From Actinomycetes bacterium (GTDB lineage Bacteria; Actinomycetota; Acidimicrobiia; Acidimicrobiales; RAAP-2): a DNA stretch of 48,164 nt. The notes beneath the pieces are model-generated. The model did not search any database. It saw only the letters and a program-made list of their open reading frames with translations, and had not been told where the DNA came from. Within the stretch, counting starts at the first letter, position 1. The number at the start of each line of letters is the position of its first letter. Location: contig JAKATJ010000008.1 in assembly GCA_021828005.1 (NCBI GenBank), positions 1-48,164 of the forward strand, read 5' to 3'. This document shows, piece by piece, positions 1 to 10,718 of the stretch. Made by a program: the position numbers and the translations under genes.

Positions 1-134
<134 letters not shown>

Positions 135-161
135 TGGGCCCCTTCTTCGAAGCGAGTCCGC

Positions 162-2261
162 ATGCCTGACCCTCTGCCGCAGCGCGAATTCCCTCTCGCC
201 AAGACCCGCAACATCGGGATCATGGCGCATATCGACGCGGGCAAGACCACCACGACCGAGCGCATCCTCTACTACACCGGTCGCAACTACAAGATCGGCG
301 AGGTCCACGAGGGCGCCGCGACGATGGACTGGATGGTCCAAGAGCAAGAGCGCGGCATCACCATCACCTCGGCAGCGACCACCTGCCGCTGGCGCGACAC
401 GTGGATCAACATCATCGATACCCCGGGCCATGTCGACTTCACCGTGGAGGTCGAGCGGTCACTGCGCGTGCTCGACGGCGCGGTGGCGGTCTTCGACGCG
501 GTCGCCGGGGTGGAGCCTCAGACCGAGACGGTCTGGCGGCAGGCGAACAAGTACCGCGTTCCGCGAATCTGCTTCGTGAACAAGATGGACAGGGTCGGTG
601 CGGACTTCCGGCGCACCGTGCAGATGATCCGGGACCGTCTCGACGCCCTTCCGGCGGTGGTCCAGCTCCCGATCGGCAGCGAGGGAGGGTTCCGCGGGGT
701 GGTCGACCTGCTCCGCGGGCGTGCGCTCGTGTGGGAAGAGGGCATGGGCGAGCACTGGAACGACGTCGACATCCCCGCGGACCTCCAGAAGGAGGCAGAC
801 GACGCGCGCCACGAGCTCGTGGACGTGCTGTCGAACTATTCGGACACGATCATGGAGAAATTCCTCGCCGACGAGGAGATCTCGGCAGAGGACCTTCAAG
901 GCGCGCTCCGCACGGCCACGCTGGCCAACGAGGTCGTCCCGGTCCTGTGCGGCTCCGCGTTCAAGAACAAGGGCGTCCAGCCCATGCTCGACGCGGTCGT
1001 CGACTACCTCCCGAGCCCACTCGACCTTCCGCCGACCGTTGGCACGAGACCGGGCTCGCCGGAGGAGACCCTCGAGCGACCGGCCGACGACAGCGCGCCG
1101 TTCGCCGCGCTCGCGTTCAAGATCATGACCGACCCCTACGTGGGCAAGCTCACCTACCTGCGCGTCTACTCGGGGTCGCTGCGCAAGGGCGCCACGGTCA
1201 TGAACACGACCAGGGAGCGCAAGGAGCGCATCGGCAGGCTGCTGCAGATGCACGCCAACCACCGCGAGGACAAGAACGCCATCTTCGCGGGTGACATCGT
1301 GGCTGCCGTCGGCCTCAAGCAGACGACGACGGGTGACACGCTTTCGGACCCCGACCACCAGATCGTGCTCGAGGCGCTCGAGTTCCCCGAGCCCGTCATC
1401 CACGTCGCGGTGGAGCCGAAGACCAAGGCGGACCAGGACAAGCTCGGGAAGGCCCTCTTCGCCCTGAGCGAGGAGGACCCGACCTTCCGTGTCCGGACCG
1501 ACGAGGAGACCGGCCAGACCGTCATCTCGGGGATGGGCGAGCTCCACCTGGAGGTCCTCGTCGACCGGATGCTCCGGGAGTTCAACGTCGACGCGAACGT
1601 GGGAAAGCCCCAGGTCGCCTACCGGGAGACCATCCGCAAGGCGGTGGAAAAGGTAGAGGAGCGCTACGTGCGCCAGACGGGTGGACGTGGCCAGTACGGC
1701 CACGTCGTGATCGAGGTCGAGCCGACCGGCCCCGGTGGGGGCTACGAGTTCATCGACAAGATCACGGGTGGGGTGATCCCCAAGGAGTACATCCCCGCGG
1801 TCGATGCCGGCATCCAGGAGGCGCTCACCTCCGGCGTCCTGGCGGGCTACCCGACCGTTGACGTCCGGGTGACCCTCACCTTCGGCTCGTACCACGAGGT
1901 CGACTCGTCCGAGATGGCCTTCAAGATCGCCGGCTCGATGGCGGTGAAGAAGGCCCTCCGCATGGCCGATCCGGTCCTCCTGGAGCCGGTGATGGCGGTC
2001 GAGGTGGTCACCCCCGATGACTACATGGGCGACGTGATCGGCGACCTCTCCTCCCGTCGCGGAAAGGTCGAGGGGATGGAGCAGCGCGGGAACAGCCACG
2101 TCGTCCGGGCGCAGGTACCGCTGGCCGACATGTTCGGCTACGCTACCGATCTGCGCTCGCGTACCCAGGGCAGAGCTACGTACACGATGCAGTTCCACGC
2201 CTACAACGAAGTGCCCGACTCGATTGCCAAGGAGATCATCGCCCGAGCACGCGGCGAGTAG
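162..2261 (+). CDS. fusA: Elongation factor G
   Basis: 699 aa; [26 protein letters not shown]-domain, [26 protein letters not shown]. Confidence 0.99.
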   Translation: MPDPLPQREFPLAKTRNIGIMAHIDAGKTTTTERILYYTGRNYKIGEVHEGAATMDWMVQEQERGITITSAATTCRWRDTWINIIDTPGHVDFTVEVERSLRVLDGAVAVFDAVAGVEPQTETVWRQANKYRVPRICFVNKMDRVGADFRRTVQMIRDRLDALPAVVQLPIGSEGGFRGVVDLLRGRALVWEEGMGEHWNDVDIPADLQKEADDARHELVDVLSNYSDTIMEKFLADEEISAEDLQGALRTATLANEVVPVLCGSAFKNKGVQPMLDAVVDYLPSPLDLPPTVGTRPGSPEETLERPADDSAPFAALAFKIMTDPYVGKLTYLRVYSGSLRKGATVMNTTRERKERIGRLLQMHANHREDKNAIFAGDIVAAVGLKQTTTGDTLSDPDHQIVLEALEFPEPVIHVAVEPKTKADQDKLGKALFALSEEDPTFRVRTDEETGQTVISGMGELHLEVLVDRMLREFNVDANVGKPQVAYRETIRKAVEKVEERYVRQTGGRGQYGHVVIEVEPTGPGGGYEFIDKITGGVIPKEYIPAVDAGIQEALTSGVLAGYPTVDVRVTLTFGSYHEVDSSEMAFKIAGSMAVKKALRMADPVLLEPVMAVEVVTPDDYMGDVIGDLSSRRGKVEGMEQRGNSHVVRAQVPLADMFGYATDLRSRTQGRATYTMQFHAYNEVPDSIAKEIIARARGE

Positions 2262-2265
2262 GGGA

Positions 2266-2287
2266 CCCGCCGGCAGCGGCCGGCGGG
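2266..2287 (+). other. Perfect 9-bp hairpin just after fusA stop (fusA-tuf intergenic)
   Basis: CCCGCCGGC (2266-2274) - AGCG - GCCGGCGGG (2279-2287). Confidence 0.6.
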
Positions 2288-2383
2288 GGGCGGCACGTAG
2301 AGGAAAGACACCACCACGGGCGGGTGACCGCCGGCGGCGGGCCCGAAGGGGTGCCGCCCGAGATCAGGGAGTAGTTCGAGGAG

Positions 2384-3571
2384 ATGGCCAAGAAGAAGTT
2401 CGAGCGCTCGAAGCCCCACGTGAACGTGGGGACGATGGGGCACATCGACCACGGAAAGACCACGCTGACCGCGGCCATCACGAAAGTCCTGTCTGAACAG
2501 AACCCGAACGTTGCTTTCACCCCCTTCGACCAGATCGACAAGGCGCCGGAGGAGAAGCAGCGCGGCATCACCATCTCGATCGCGCACGTCGAATACGAGA
2601 CGGCGAAGCGCCACTACGCGCACGTCGACATGCCGGGCCATGCCGACTACATCAAGAACATGATCACCGGCGCCGCCCAGGTCGACGGCGCCATCCTGGT
2701 GGTGTCCGCCGCAGATGGCCCCATGCCCCAGACCCGTGAGCACGTGCTGCTCGCCCGTCAGGTCGGAGTGCCCTCCATCGTCGTCGCACTGAACAAGGCC
2801 GACATGGTGGACGACCCCGAGCTCCTCGACCTCGTGGAGCTCGAGGTGCGCGAGCTGCTGAGCGAGTACACATTCCCAGGTGACGACGTCCCCGTCGTGC
2901 GCGTCAGCGCCCTCAAGGCGCTCGAGGGCGACCCGGACTGGACGCCGAAGATCATCGAGCTCATGGACGCGGTGGACGAGTACATCCCCGAGCCCGTCCG
3001 TGACGTCGAGAGGCCGTTCCTCATGCCGGTCGAGGACGTCATGTCCATCACCGGTCGCGGGACCGTCGTGACCGGGAAGGTGGAGCAGGGTGTGGTGCAC
3101 GTAGGCGACGCCGTGGAGATCGTCGGGCTCCGGGACACTCAGCAGACCACGGTCACCGGCGTTGAGATGTTCCGCAAGCTTCTCGACGAAGGTCGCGCCG
3201 GCGACAACATCGGCGCACTGCTCCGCGGCACGAAGAAGGAGGACGTCGAGCGCGGTCAGGTCCTGTGCAAGCCGGGTTCCATCACGCCGCACACCGAGTT
3301 CCAGGCGGCGATCTACGTGCTCACCAAGGAAGAAGGCGGCCGCCACAAGCCGTTCTTCACGAATTACCGGCCACAGTTCTACTTCCGGACCACCGACGTC
3401 ACCGGTTCCATCTCCCTGGCCGAAGGTTCCGAGATGGTGATGCCCGGAGACAACACCGAGGTCACCGTGGAGCTCGGGAAGCCGATCGCGATGGACGAGG
3501 GCCTGAGGTTCGCCATCCGCGAGGGCGGCCGGACCGTCGCCTCGGGCCGGGTCACCAAGATCCTCAAGTAG
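2384..3571 (+). CDS. tuf: Elongation factor Tu
   Basis: 395 aa; [44 protein letters not shown]. Confidence 0.99.
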   Translation: MAKKKFERSKPHVNVGTMGHIDHGKTTLTAAITKVLSEQNPNVAFTPFDQIDKAPEEKQRGITISIAHVEYETAKRHYAHVDMPGHADYIKNMITGAAQVDGAILVVSAADGPMPQTREHVLLARQVGVPSIVVALNKADMVDDPELLDLVELEVRELLSEYTFPGDDVPVVRVSALKALEGDPDWTPKIIELMDAVDEYIPEPVRDVERPFLMPVEDVMSITGRGTVVTGKVEQGVVHVGDAVEIVGLRDTQQTTVTGVEMFRKLLDEGRAGDNIGALLRGTKKEDVERGQVLCKPGSITPHTEFQAAIYVLTKEEGGRHKPFFTNYRPQFYFRTTDVTGSISLAEGSEMVMPGDNTEVTVELGKPIAMDEGLRFAIREGGRTVASGRVTKILK

Positions 3572-3603
3572 GACGTTTCGGGGCACGAGGGACGCGACGA
3601 GCC

Positions 3604-3930
3604 ATGGCTGACGGCAACCGACAGAAGATACGGATCAGGCTGAAGGCCTACGACCACGAGATCCTCGACCAGTCGACGGAGAAGATCGTTCAGACGGTCC
3701 TCCGTACCCAGGCGAAGGTGCAGGGGCCGGTGCCCCTCCCGACGGACAAGCACCGCTACACGGTGATCCGTTCGCCGCACAAGTACAAGGACAGCCGTGA
3801 GCACTTCGAGATGCGGGTGCACAAGCGGCTGGTGGACATCGTCGAGCACACGCCAAAGACGGTCGACTCGCTCCAGCGTCTCGACCTGCCCGCGGGCGTG
3901 GACATCGAGATCAAGATCCAGAACGCCTGA
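3604..3930 (+). CDS. rpsJ: 30S ribosomal protein S10
   Basis: [28 protein letters not shown] at 3604, inside the longer ORF listed from 3265. Confidence 0.98.
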   Translation: MADGNRQKIRIRLKAYDHEILDQSTEKIVQTVLRTQAKVQGPVPLPTDKHRYTVIRSPHKYKDSREHFEMRVHKRLVDIVEHTPKTVDSLQRLDLPAGVDIEIKIQNA

Positions 3931-3977
3931 GGGTCCCGTTTCACGTACCGGACCTCCGGTTCTCCTGGAGGGTCGGC

Positions 3978-4007
3978 TTGGCGGTGCGTCTGGCGGTCCG
4001 GTAGGAT
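3978..4007 (+). promoter_or_regulatory. Candidate sigma70-type promoter between rpsJ and rplC
   Basis: TTGGCG (3978-3983), 18-bp spacer, TAGGAT (4002-4007). Confidence 0.5.
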
Positions 4008-4106
4008 AGCGGTCTGGAGCGTGAACCACCACGCCCATCCAGCAGACGTGCCGGAGCGCCCGTCGCACCTTTCGGGGCGGGGGGAACCTCCGGCCAGCAC
4101 AGGACG

Positions 4107-4140
4107 AGCGCTCCGCTCGGGATTCTCCGGGCGGAGCGTT
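4107..4140 (+). promoter_or_regulatory. Strong leader hairpin upstream of rplC
   Basis: AGCGCTCCGCTCGG (4107-4120), loop GATTCT, CCGGGCGGAGCGTT (4127-4140); 14 pairs including two G.U. Confidence 0.6.
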
Positions 4141-4178
4141 GGCATGCGCACGGGCAGCCCGAGGCGCGAGGGAGAGAC

Positions 4179-4841
4179 GTGGCAACGAAGGCGATCGTCG
4201 GCGAGAAGGTCGGCATGACCCAGGTATGGGACGAGCAGAACCGCGCCATACCGGTGACGGTGCTGCACGTCGCGCCGGTCCGGGTCGTCCAGGTGAAGAC
4301 GCCTGAGCGAGAGGGGTACGCGGCGCTCCAGGTCACGTGGGGCTTTCGCCGTGTGTCGACCTTGACCAAGGCGCAGCGTGGCCACTACGAGCAGGCGGGC
4401 GTCGACCCCGGGCGCGACCTCCTGGAGCTCCGCCTCGAGGACACGAGCGCCTTCGAGGTCGGCCAGGAGCTGACCGCGGAGCTGTGGAGCGCGGGCGAGC
4501 ACGTCGACGCCATCGCGGTGAGCAAGGGCAAGGGCTTCGCAGGCGGCATGAAGCGGCACAACTTCAAGGGGCAGGGCGCCGCCCACGGCAACCACAAGCA
4601 TCACCGTGCGCCCGGGTCGATCGGTGCCTGCGCCACGCCCTCGAAGGTGTTCAAGGGCACCCGGATGGCGGGGCGCATGGGCGGCCGCCAGGTGACGGCG
4701 CTGAACCTCGAGGTCGTCTCGAGCGATCCCGAGCGTGAGCTCGTACTCGTCAAGGGCGCCGTGCCCGGGCCCCGCGGCGCCGTGGTGGTGTTGCGGGACT
4801 CGGTGAAGACCCCGCCCCAGCGGAACGGGACCGCGAGATGA
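4179..4841 (+). CDS. rplC: 50S ribosomal protein L3
   Basis: 220 aa, GTG start; GEKVGMTQVWDEQNRAIPVTVLHV, KGKGFAGGMKRHNFKGQGAAHGNHKHHRAPGSIG. Confidence 0.98.
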   Translation: MATKAIVGEKVGMTQVWDEQNRAIPVTVLHVAPVRVVQVKTPEREGYAALQVTWGFRRVSTLTKAQRGHYEQAGVDPGRDLLELRLEDTSAFEVGQELTAELWSAGEHVDAIAVSKGKGFAGGMKRHNFKGQGAAHGNHKHHRAPGSIGACATPSKVFKGTRMAGRMGGRQVTALNLEVVSSDPERELVLVKGAVPGPRGAVVVLRDSVKTPPQRNGTAR

Positions 4842-5599
4842 GCCTCTACGCTCGTCCGAGCGGCGTGGTGGCCGCCGCACCCTCGACCCCTCGACCCCCG
4901 GTTCGCAAGGACCGTCCTGCGCCCGTCGAGCGTGCGGTCGAGCGCCGAGACATGACCGGTGCATCCCTCGGCCACGTGCGGCTCGCCCCCGAGGTCTTCG
5001 GCATCGATCCGAACGCCGCAGTGCTCCACCAGGTCGTGACCGCCCAGCTCGCAGCGGCACGCGCCGGCACCCACTCCACGAAGACCCGCTCCGAGGTGAG
5101 CGGCGGGGGAGCGAAGCCGTGGCGCCAGAAGGGCACCGGCCGGGCCAGGCAGGGCTCCTCCCGCGCACCGCACTGGGAGGGCGGTGGCATCGCCCTCGGC
5201 CCGAAGCCGCGCAGCTATTCGCAGCGGACGCCGAAGAAGATGGTCCGGCTTGCGCTCGCCTCCGCCCTGTCCGACCGGGCGGCGGAGTCTCGAGTCGCCC
5301 TCGTCGACGCGTGGAGCTTCGAGGTCCCGAAGACCAGGGACGCCGTCAAGGCTCTCCAGGCGCTCGGCCTGGACGGACGCGTGCTCGTTGTCCTCCAAAG
5401 CGGGGAGCATGCAGCCGGGCGGTCCTTCGCCAACATCCCCGAGGTCCAGACGGTCCTCGCTTCGGAGCTCTCGGCCTACGACGTGCTGCGCAACGACTGG
5501 ATCGTCTTCACCGACGCCACGCTTCCCGGCGCGCGGCCGCCGGGGGAAGCCGGTGAGCCCGGCGAGGTCAGGGGCGAAGATGAGGAGGCAGGGCGATGA
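4838..5599 (+). CDS. rplD: 50S ribosomal protein L4 (possible N-terminal extension; internal ATG at 4952 is an alternative start)
   Basis: ATGA overlap with rplC; KTRSEVSGGGAKPWRQKGTGRARQGSSRAPHWEGGG. Confidence 0.96.
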   Translation: MSLYARPSGVVAAAPSTPRPPVRKDRPAPVERAVERRDMTGASLGHVRLAPEVFGIDPNAAVLHQVVTAQLAAARAGTHSTKTRSEVSGGGAKPWRQKGTGRARQGSSRAPHWEGGGIALGPKPRSYSQRTPKKMVRLALASALSDRAAESRVALVDAWSFEVPKTRDAVKALQALGLDGRVLVVLQSGEHAAGRSFANIPEVQTVLASELSAYDVLRNDWIVFTDATLPGARPPGEAGEPGEVRGEDEEAGR

Positions 5600-5886
5600 A
5601 GGAACCTACCTCGGTGCTTCGGCGCCCCGTCATCTCCGAGAAGTCCTACGCGCTCATGAACCGGAACGTCTACGTCTTCGTGGTCGACCGGCACGCCACG
5701 AAGGTCGACATCCGCCGAGCCGTGGAGCAGGCGTTCGACGTGCGGGTCGACGGCGTGAACACGCTGAACCGCAAGGGGAAGGCCACCCGCAACCGCCGGA
5801 CCAACAAGACCGGCCAGCGCCCGGACACCAAGCGCGCCTTCGTGTCGTTGCATGCGGGCGACAAGATCGACCTCTTCGGGAGCTGA
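5596..5886 (+). CDS. rplW: 50S ribosomal protein L23
   Basis: ATGA overlap; [38 protein letters not shown]. Confidence 0.97.
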   Translation: MKEPTSVLRRPVISEKSYALMNRNVYVFVVDRHATKVDIRRAVEQAFDVRVDGVNTLNRKGKATRNRRTNKTGQRPDTKRAFVSLHAGDKIDLFGS

Positions 5887-5893
5887 GGAACCC

Positions 5894-6730
5894 ATGCCGC
5901 TTCGCTCACGCAAGCCCACCAGCGCCGGACGACGGTTCCAGACCGTCATGGACTTCGCCGAGATCACGAGGGACCGCCCCGAGCGCTCTCTGCTCGCGGC
6001 GAACCCGGGGTCCGGTGGCCGCAACAGCTACGGGCGCAAGACCGCCCGTCATCGCGGTGGCGGGCACAAGCGCCGGTACCGGCTCGTCGACTTTCGACGG
6101 GACAAAGACGGCGTGCCGGCGAAGGTCGCCGCGATCGAGTACGACCCGAACCGCAACGCGCGCATCGCGCTCCTCCACTTCGCTGACGGCGAGAAGCGCT
6201 ACATCCTGGCCCCTGCCGGCATTCGGGTCGGAGACGTGCTACAGAACGGCCAAGGTGCCGAGATCCGGCCGGGCAATGCCCTGCCGCTCCGCTACATCCC
6301 GGTGGGCTCAGTGGTGCACTGCGTCGAGCTCCGCCCTGGCGGCGGCGGCAAGCTCGCCCGGGGTGCGGGCATGAGCATCCAGCTGGTCGCGAAGGAAGGC
6401 GCCTTTGCGACTCTCCGGCTGCCTTCGACCGAGATGCGGCGGGTCTCCATCGAGTGCCGCGCCACCCTCGGTGTGGTCGGGAACGCCGAAGCCGAGCTGG
6501 TGAAGGTGGGCAAGGCGGGTCGGAACCGATGGAAGGGCGTCCGGCCCCAGACCCGCGGTGTCGCGATGAACCCGGTCGACCACCCGCTCGGTGGCGGGGA
6601 GGGCAAGTCCTCCGGCGGGCGCCATCCAGTGTCCCCGTGGGGCAAGCCGGAGGGCCGGACCCGCTCCCGCCACAAAGAGTCTGACAAGTTGATCGTCCGC
6701 CGCCGGCGAACCCGCGGCGCCAGGCGTTAG
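5894..6730 (+). CDS. rplB: 50S ribosomal protein L2
   Basis: ATG at 5894, inside ORF 5852..6730; [54 protein letters not shown]. Confidence 0.98.
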   Translation: MPLRSRKPTSAGRRFQTVMDFAEITRDRPERSLLAANPGSGGRNSYGRKTARHRGGGHKRRYRLVDFRRDKDGVPAKVAAIEYDPNRNARIALLHFADGEKRYILAPAGIRVGDVLQNGQGAEIRPGNALPLRYIPVGSVVHCVELRPGGGGKLARGAGMSIQLVAKEGAFATLRLPSTEMRRVSIECRATLGVVGNAEAELVKVGKAGRNRWKGVRPQTRGVAMNPVDHPLGGGEGKSSGGRHPVSPWGKPEGRTRSRHKESDKLIVRRRRTRGARR

Positions 6731-6742
6731 CGGGAGGTTGCG

Positions 6743-7021
6743 GTGCCGCGCAGCTTGAAGAAGGGGCCGTTCGTCGACGACCATCTCCTGAAGAAGGTCG
6801 ACGCCTTGAATGCCACGGGCGAGAAGAGGGTCATCAAGACCTGGTCCCGACGTTCGACGATCATTCCCGACATGGTGGGGCACACCGTGGCCGTGCACGA
6901 CGGCCGCCGGCACGTCCCCGTCTACGTGACCGAGGCCATGGTCGGGCACAAGCTCGGCGAGTTCGCTCCCACGCGTACCTTCCGCTACCACGCGGGCCAA
7001 GAGCGGGCGGGGCGGCGCTGA
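6743..7021 (+). CDS. rpsS: 30S ribosomal protein S19
   Basis: GTG start; [60 protein letters not shown]. Confidence 0.98.
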   Translation: MPRSLKKGPFVDDHLLKKVDALNATGEKRVIKTWSRRSTIIPDMVGHTVAVHDGRRHVPVYVTEAMVGHKLGEFAPTRTFRYHAGQERAGRR

Positions 7022-7022
7022 C

Positions 7023-7685
7023 ATGCCGGGGCTCAAGACCAACGAGCGCCCCGGGACGCGTGCGGTCCTGCGTCACTGCCACATGTCGGCCACCAAGGCG
7101 CGGGTGGTGCTGGACCTCATCCGCGGCCAGGACGTGGACCGCGCGACCGAGATCCTCCGCAACACGCCGCGCGAGGCCGCCGAGATCGTCGGCAAGCTGC
7201 TCGCCTCCGCGGTCGCCAACGCCGTGCACAACGACGGCGAGGATGCCGAGGAGCTCTTCGTGTCCGCCTGCTACGCCGACGAGGGAGCCACGTTGAAGCG
7301 TTGGCGGCCACGCGCGCGCGGGCGCGCGACGCGGATTCGAAAGCGCAGCTGCCACATCACCGTCATCGTGAGCCGGATGCCCGAGCATCGGGTGGCCCGC
7401 CGCCGTGCCGAGCGCCAGGCCGCCGGCGCGCAGCGCCAGCGGCGCGTCGCCGAGTCGAGGCGTCGCGCCGACCTCGCGGGGCGGCTGTCCCGCCGTCGCC
7501 ACGCCGCGGAGGCCGAAGCGGCGCTCGCGGCCGAGTCGCCCGAGGTCGAGTTCGAGCCCGGCGAGGAGGTCGAGGGCAGCGAGCCAGTGCCGCAGCAGCC
7601 GGAGGTCGGGGCGGAGGAGCAGCCCGGCGCAGCCGGGGAGGTCGCAGGCGACGGTCCCGAGGACGAGAACGAGAAGGGCGAGTAG
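7023..7685 (+). CDS. rplV: 50S ribosomal protein L22 with long C-terminal tail
   Basis: CHMSATKARVVLDLIRGQDVDRA core; tail of about 100 aa, basic then acidic. Confidence 0.96.
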   Translation: MPGLKTNERPGTRAVLRHCHMSATKARVVLDLIRGQDVDRATEILRNTPREAAEIVGKLLASAVANAVHNDGEDAEELFVSACYADEGATLKRWRPRARGRATRIRKRSCHITVIVSRMPEHRVARRRAERQAAGAQRQRRVAESRRRADLAGRLSRRRHAAEAEAALAAESPEVEFEPGEEVEGSEPVPQQPEVGAEEQPGAAGEVAGDGPEDENEKGE

Positions 7686-8981
7686 ATGGGCCAGAAGGTC
7701 AACCCCTACGGGTTCCGGCTCGGTGTCACCACCGACTGGAAGTCCCGCTGGTTCGAGGAGCGCCGCTACCGCGACTTCGTCGTCGAGGACTGGAAGATCC
7801 GTGACTATCTCATGACCCAGCTCGAGGCGGCTGCGGTCAGCCGCATCGAGGTGGAGCGCACCCGAGACCGCCTTCGGGTGGACATCCACACCGCGCGCCC
7901 GGGCATCGTCATCGGGCGCCGGGGCGCCGAGGCCGATCGGCTCAAGAAGAAGCTCGAGGAGATCACGGGCTTGCGCAACCGGATCCAGTTGAACATCCAG
8001 GAGATCAAGCAGCCCGAGCTCGACGCCGCGCTCATCGCCCAGGGCATCTGCGACCAGCTCGCCCGGCGCGTCGCGTTCAGGCGTGCGATGAAGCGGGCCA
8101 TCCAGACGGTCCAGAAGGCGGGTGCCCAGGGGGTCCGGGTGCAGTGCTCGGGCCGCCTCGGTGGCTCGGAGATGGCGCGCAAGGAGTCCTACCGGGAAGG
8201 CCGAGTGCCCCTCCACACGCTGCGCGCAGACATCGACTACGGGTTCCGTGAGGCGAGGACGACGTCGGGCCGCGTGGGGGTGAAGGTCTGGATCTACAAG
8301 GGCGACATCCTTCCCTACAAGGTGTCGATCGACGACAAGATCACCCGGGAGGCGGCGATGGCCGTCGGCGAGACGTCCGGGCAAGGCAAGCCGCGCAGGC
8401 TGATCACCGCGGGCGGCGGCAGGCGCCGCGCCGGGCTCGGCGCGCCGGGCTCCGGCGCCGCCGAGGAGCTCGCCGCCGAGGAGCTCGCCGCCGAGGAGCT
8501 CGCCGCCGAGGAGCTCGCCGCCGAGGAGCTCGCCGCCGAGGAGCTCGCCGCCGTGGAGCTCGCCGCCGAGGAGCTCGCCGCCGTGGAGCTCGCCGCCGAG
8601 GAGCTCGTCGCCGAGGAGCTCGTCGCCGAGGAGCGCGCCGCCGAGGAGCGCGCCGCCGAGGAGCGCGCCGCCGAGGAGCGCGCCGCCGAGGAGCTCGCCG
8701 CCGAGGAGCTCGCCGCCAAAGAGCTCGCCGCCGAGGCGAGTGGGACGGACGGGTCTGTGTCGGTCACGGGCCGACCGGACCTCGGGACGCCTCCGGATGT
8801 CGCCAGTGCGGGTGAGGAGCCGGAGGAGGAGAGCGACGCAGCGCGGGCGGTCTCCGACCTGATCGCGCCGCCGTCCGAGCCCGACGAGCTCGAGCGGCAG
8901 TTGGCCGAGGACGAGGAGATGGAGCGCCGCAGCCGTCACGAGCACCACGAGGCGCCGCACTTCCGCCGGGAGGTGGACTGA
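7686..8981 (+). CDS. rpsC: 30S ribosomal protein S3 with repetitive AAEEL C-terminal extension
   Basis: [42 protein letters not shown] domain; 431 aa. Confidence 0.97.
   Translation: MGQKVNPYGFRLGVTTDWKSRWFEERRYRDFVVEDWKIRDYLMTQLEAAAVSRIEVERTRDRLRVDIHTARPGIVIGRRGAEADRLKKKLEEITGLRNRIQLNIQEIKQPELDAALIAQGICDQLARRVAFRRAMKRAIQTVQKAGAQGVRVQCSGRLGGSEMARKESYREGRVPLHTLRADIDYGFREARTTSGRVGVKVWIYKGDILPYKVSIDDKITREAAMAVGETSGQGKPRRLITAGGGRRRAGLGAPGSGAAEELAAEELAAEELAAEELAAEELAAEELAAVELAAEELAAVELAAEELVAEELVAEERAAEERAAEERAAEERAAEELAAEELAAKELAAEASGTDGSVSVTGRPDLGTPPDVASAGEEPEEESDAARAVSDLIAPPSEPDELERQLAEDEEMERRSRHEHHEAPHFRREVD
8457..8738 (+). repeat. In-frame 15-bp tandem minisatellite in rpsC: 18 units plus a partial
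   Basis: GCCGCCGAGGAGCTC consensus from 8457 to 8726, partial unit to 8738; encodes ([20 protein letters not shown])n. Confidence 0.98.
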
Positions 8982-8982
8982 G

Positions 8983-9420
8983 ATGCTCATGCCGCGCAAG
9001 GTCAAGCACCGCAAGCAGCAGCGGGGCCGACTGACCGGCGCCGCCAAGGGCGGCACGACCGTCACCTTCGGCGACTTCGGGATCCAGGCGCTCGAGCCTG
9101 GCTGGCTCACCGCTCGCCAGATCGAGGCGGCCCGTATCGCGATGACCCGCCACGTGCGCCGGGGCGGGAAGATCTGGATCCGCGTCTTCCCTGACAAGCC
9201 GGTCACCCAGAAACCGGCAGAGACGCGTATGGGCTCGGGGAAGGGCAACCCCGAGCACTGGGTGGCGGTGGTGCGGCCCGGCCGGGTGCTCTTCGAGCTG
9301 GCCGGGGTCGACCAGGAGCTTGCGCAATCGGCCATGGAGCGGGCCATCCAGAAGCTGCCGATGAAGGCGCGCTTCGTGGTGCGGCCCGGCACCCACGGCG
9401 CCGCGGAGGTGCAGGTCTGA
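8983..9420 (+). CDS. rplP: 50S ribosomal protein L16
   Basis: [75 protein letters not shown]. Confidence 0.98.
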   Translation: MLMPRKVKHRKQQRGRLTGAAKGGTTVTFGDFGIQALEPGWLTARQIEAARIAMTRHVRRGGKIWIRVFPDKPVTQKPAETRMGSGKGNPEHWVAVVRPGRVLFELAGVDQELAQSAMERAIQKLPMKARFVVRPGTHGAAEVQV

Positions 9421-9755
9421 TGGCACCGTCCGAGTACGCGGCGATGGAGCGGAGCGAGCTCGAGGACAAGCTCGTGGAGTCGCGCAAGGAGCTGTTCAAC
9501 CTCCGCTTCCAGAAGGCGACTGGGCAGCTGGACAACACGGCGCGCCTTGGCAGAGTGAAGAAGGACGTTGCCCGGATCCTCACCGCGCTCCGCCAGCAGG
9601 AGCTGGGGATCACCGAGCGTGGGCTCTTGCCCGTTGTCGAGGCGTCGGCGCGTCCGACGCCGGCGCGTCGGGCCGCCGGTCCGGCTGAAGCTGGCGACTC
9701 CGGACCGGACGACGAAGGACCGGACGACGGAGTCGAAGACGAGGAGGAGGCGTGA
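9420..9755 (+). CDS. rpmC: 50S ribosomal protein L29 with acidic C-terminal tail
   Basis: [47 protein letters not shown]; tail [20 protein letters not shown]. Confidence 0.95.
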   Translation: MAPSEYAAMERSELEDKLVESRKELFNLRFQKATGQLDNTARLGRVKKDVARILTALRQQELGITERGLLPVVEASARPTPARRAAGPAEAGDSGPDDEGPDDGVEDEEEA

Positions 9756-10045
9756 TGCCCGAGGACGACGCTGTGGGCGAGGGCGCCTCCGCTCGCCCGA
9801 ACCGGCGAAAGGTTCGCGAGGGGACGGTCGTGTCCGACAAGATGAGCGCGACGGTCGTCGTCGCGGTGGTCGAGCGTGTGCGGCATCCCCGCTACGGCAA
9901 GACCGTCCAGCGCACCAAGCGGCTCTACGTCCATGACGCAGAGGGCAATGCCAGGGTGGGTGACCGGGTGCGCGTCGCCGAGACTCGGCCTCTGTCCAAG
10001 CTGAAGCGGTGGCGGCTGGTCGAGATCACGGAGCGCGCCCGATGA
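9755..10045 (+). CDS. rpsQ: 30S ribosomal protein S17
   Basis: [45 protein letters not shown]. Confidence 0.96.
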   Translation: MPEDDAVGEGASARPNRRKVREGTVVSDKMSATVVVAVVERVRHPRYGKTVQRTKRLYVHDAEGNARVGDRVRVAETRPLSKLKRWRLVEITERAR

Positions 10046-10410
10046 TCCAGCAGGAGTCCCGGCTCCGGGTGGCCGACAACTCCGGCGCTCGCGAGGTGCT
10101 GTGCATCCGCGTGCTCGGCGGTTCGCGCCGGCGCTACGCCAGCATCGGAGACGTGTTCGTCGCCACCGTGAAGGACGCGATCCCTGGAGCCACCGTGAAG
10201 AAGGGCGACGTCGTGAAGTGCGTCGTCGTGCGGACGGTGAAGGAGAAGCGACGTCCCGACGGCAGCTACATCCGCTTCGACGAGAACGCTGCGGTCCTGA
10301 TCAACGACCAGCAGCAGCCGCGTGGCACCCGCATCTTCGGGCCGGTGGGCCGCGAGCTCCGGGACAAGAAGTTCATGAGGATCGTGTCGCTCGCGCCGGA
10401 GGTGTTGTGA
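10042..10410 (+). CDS. rplN: 50S ribosomal protein L14
   Basis: [41 protein letters not shown] overlap. Confidence 0.98.
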   Translation: MIQQESRLRVADNSGAREVLCIRVLGGSRRRYASIGDVFVATVKDAIPGATVKKGDVVKCVVVRTVKEKRRPDGSYIRFDENAAVLINDQQQPRGTRIFGPVGRELRDKKFMRIVSLAPEVL

Positions 10411-10718
10411 TGAAGATCCGGAAGGGCGACCGCGTGGTCGTGCGAACCGGGAAGTACAAGGGCCGCACCGCCGAGGTGGTGCGCGCGCTGCCATCGGAGG
10501 GCAAAGTCGTGCTCGAGGGTGTGAACGTGGCGAAGCGGCACTCGAAGCCGACCGCCCGTACGTACCAAGGCGGCATCATCGACAAGTTCTTGCCGCTCCA
10601 GGCGTCGAACGTGTCCATCGTCTGCAAGACGTGCGGCGGGCCGACTCGTGCCGGCGCGCTGGTCGACGACCAGGGCCGGAAGGTCCGCGTGTGCCGGAAG
10701 TGCGGGGCTGAGCTGTGA
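10410..10718 (+). CDS. rplX: 50S ribosomal protein L24
   Basis: [52 protein letters not shown] overlap. Confidence 0.97.
   Translation: MKIRKGDRVVVRTGKYKGRTAEVVRALPSEGKVVLEGVNVAKRHSKPTARTYQGGIIDKFLPLQASNVSIVCKTCGGPTRAGALVDDQGRKVRVCRKCGAEL

Noticed and set aside
8457-8738. Tandem repeat considered as CRISPR or iteron array
   Set aside because: 15-bp units are contiguous without spacers and are in frame inside rpsC; minisatellite is the better call.
6861-9392. 843-aa minus-strand ORF with GGELL-type repeats opposite rpsC
   Set aside because: Antisense shadow of rpsS-rplV-rpsC-rplP; the repeats are the complement of the AAEEL minisatellite, and high GC makes stop codons rare on this strand.
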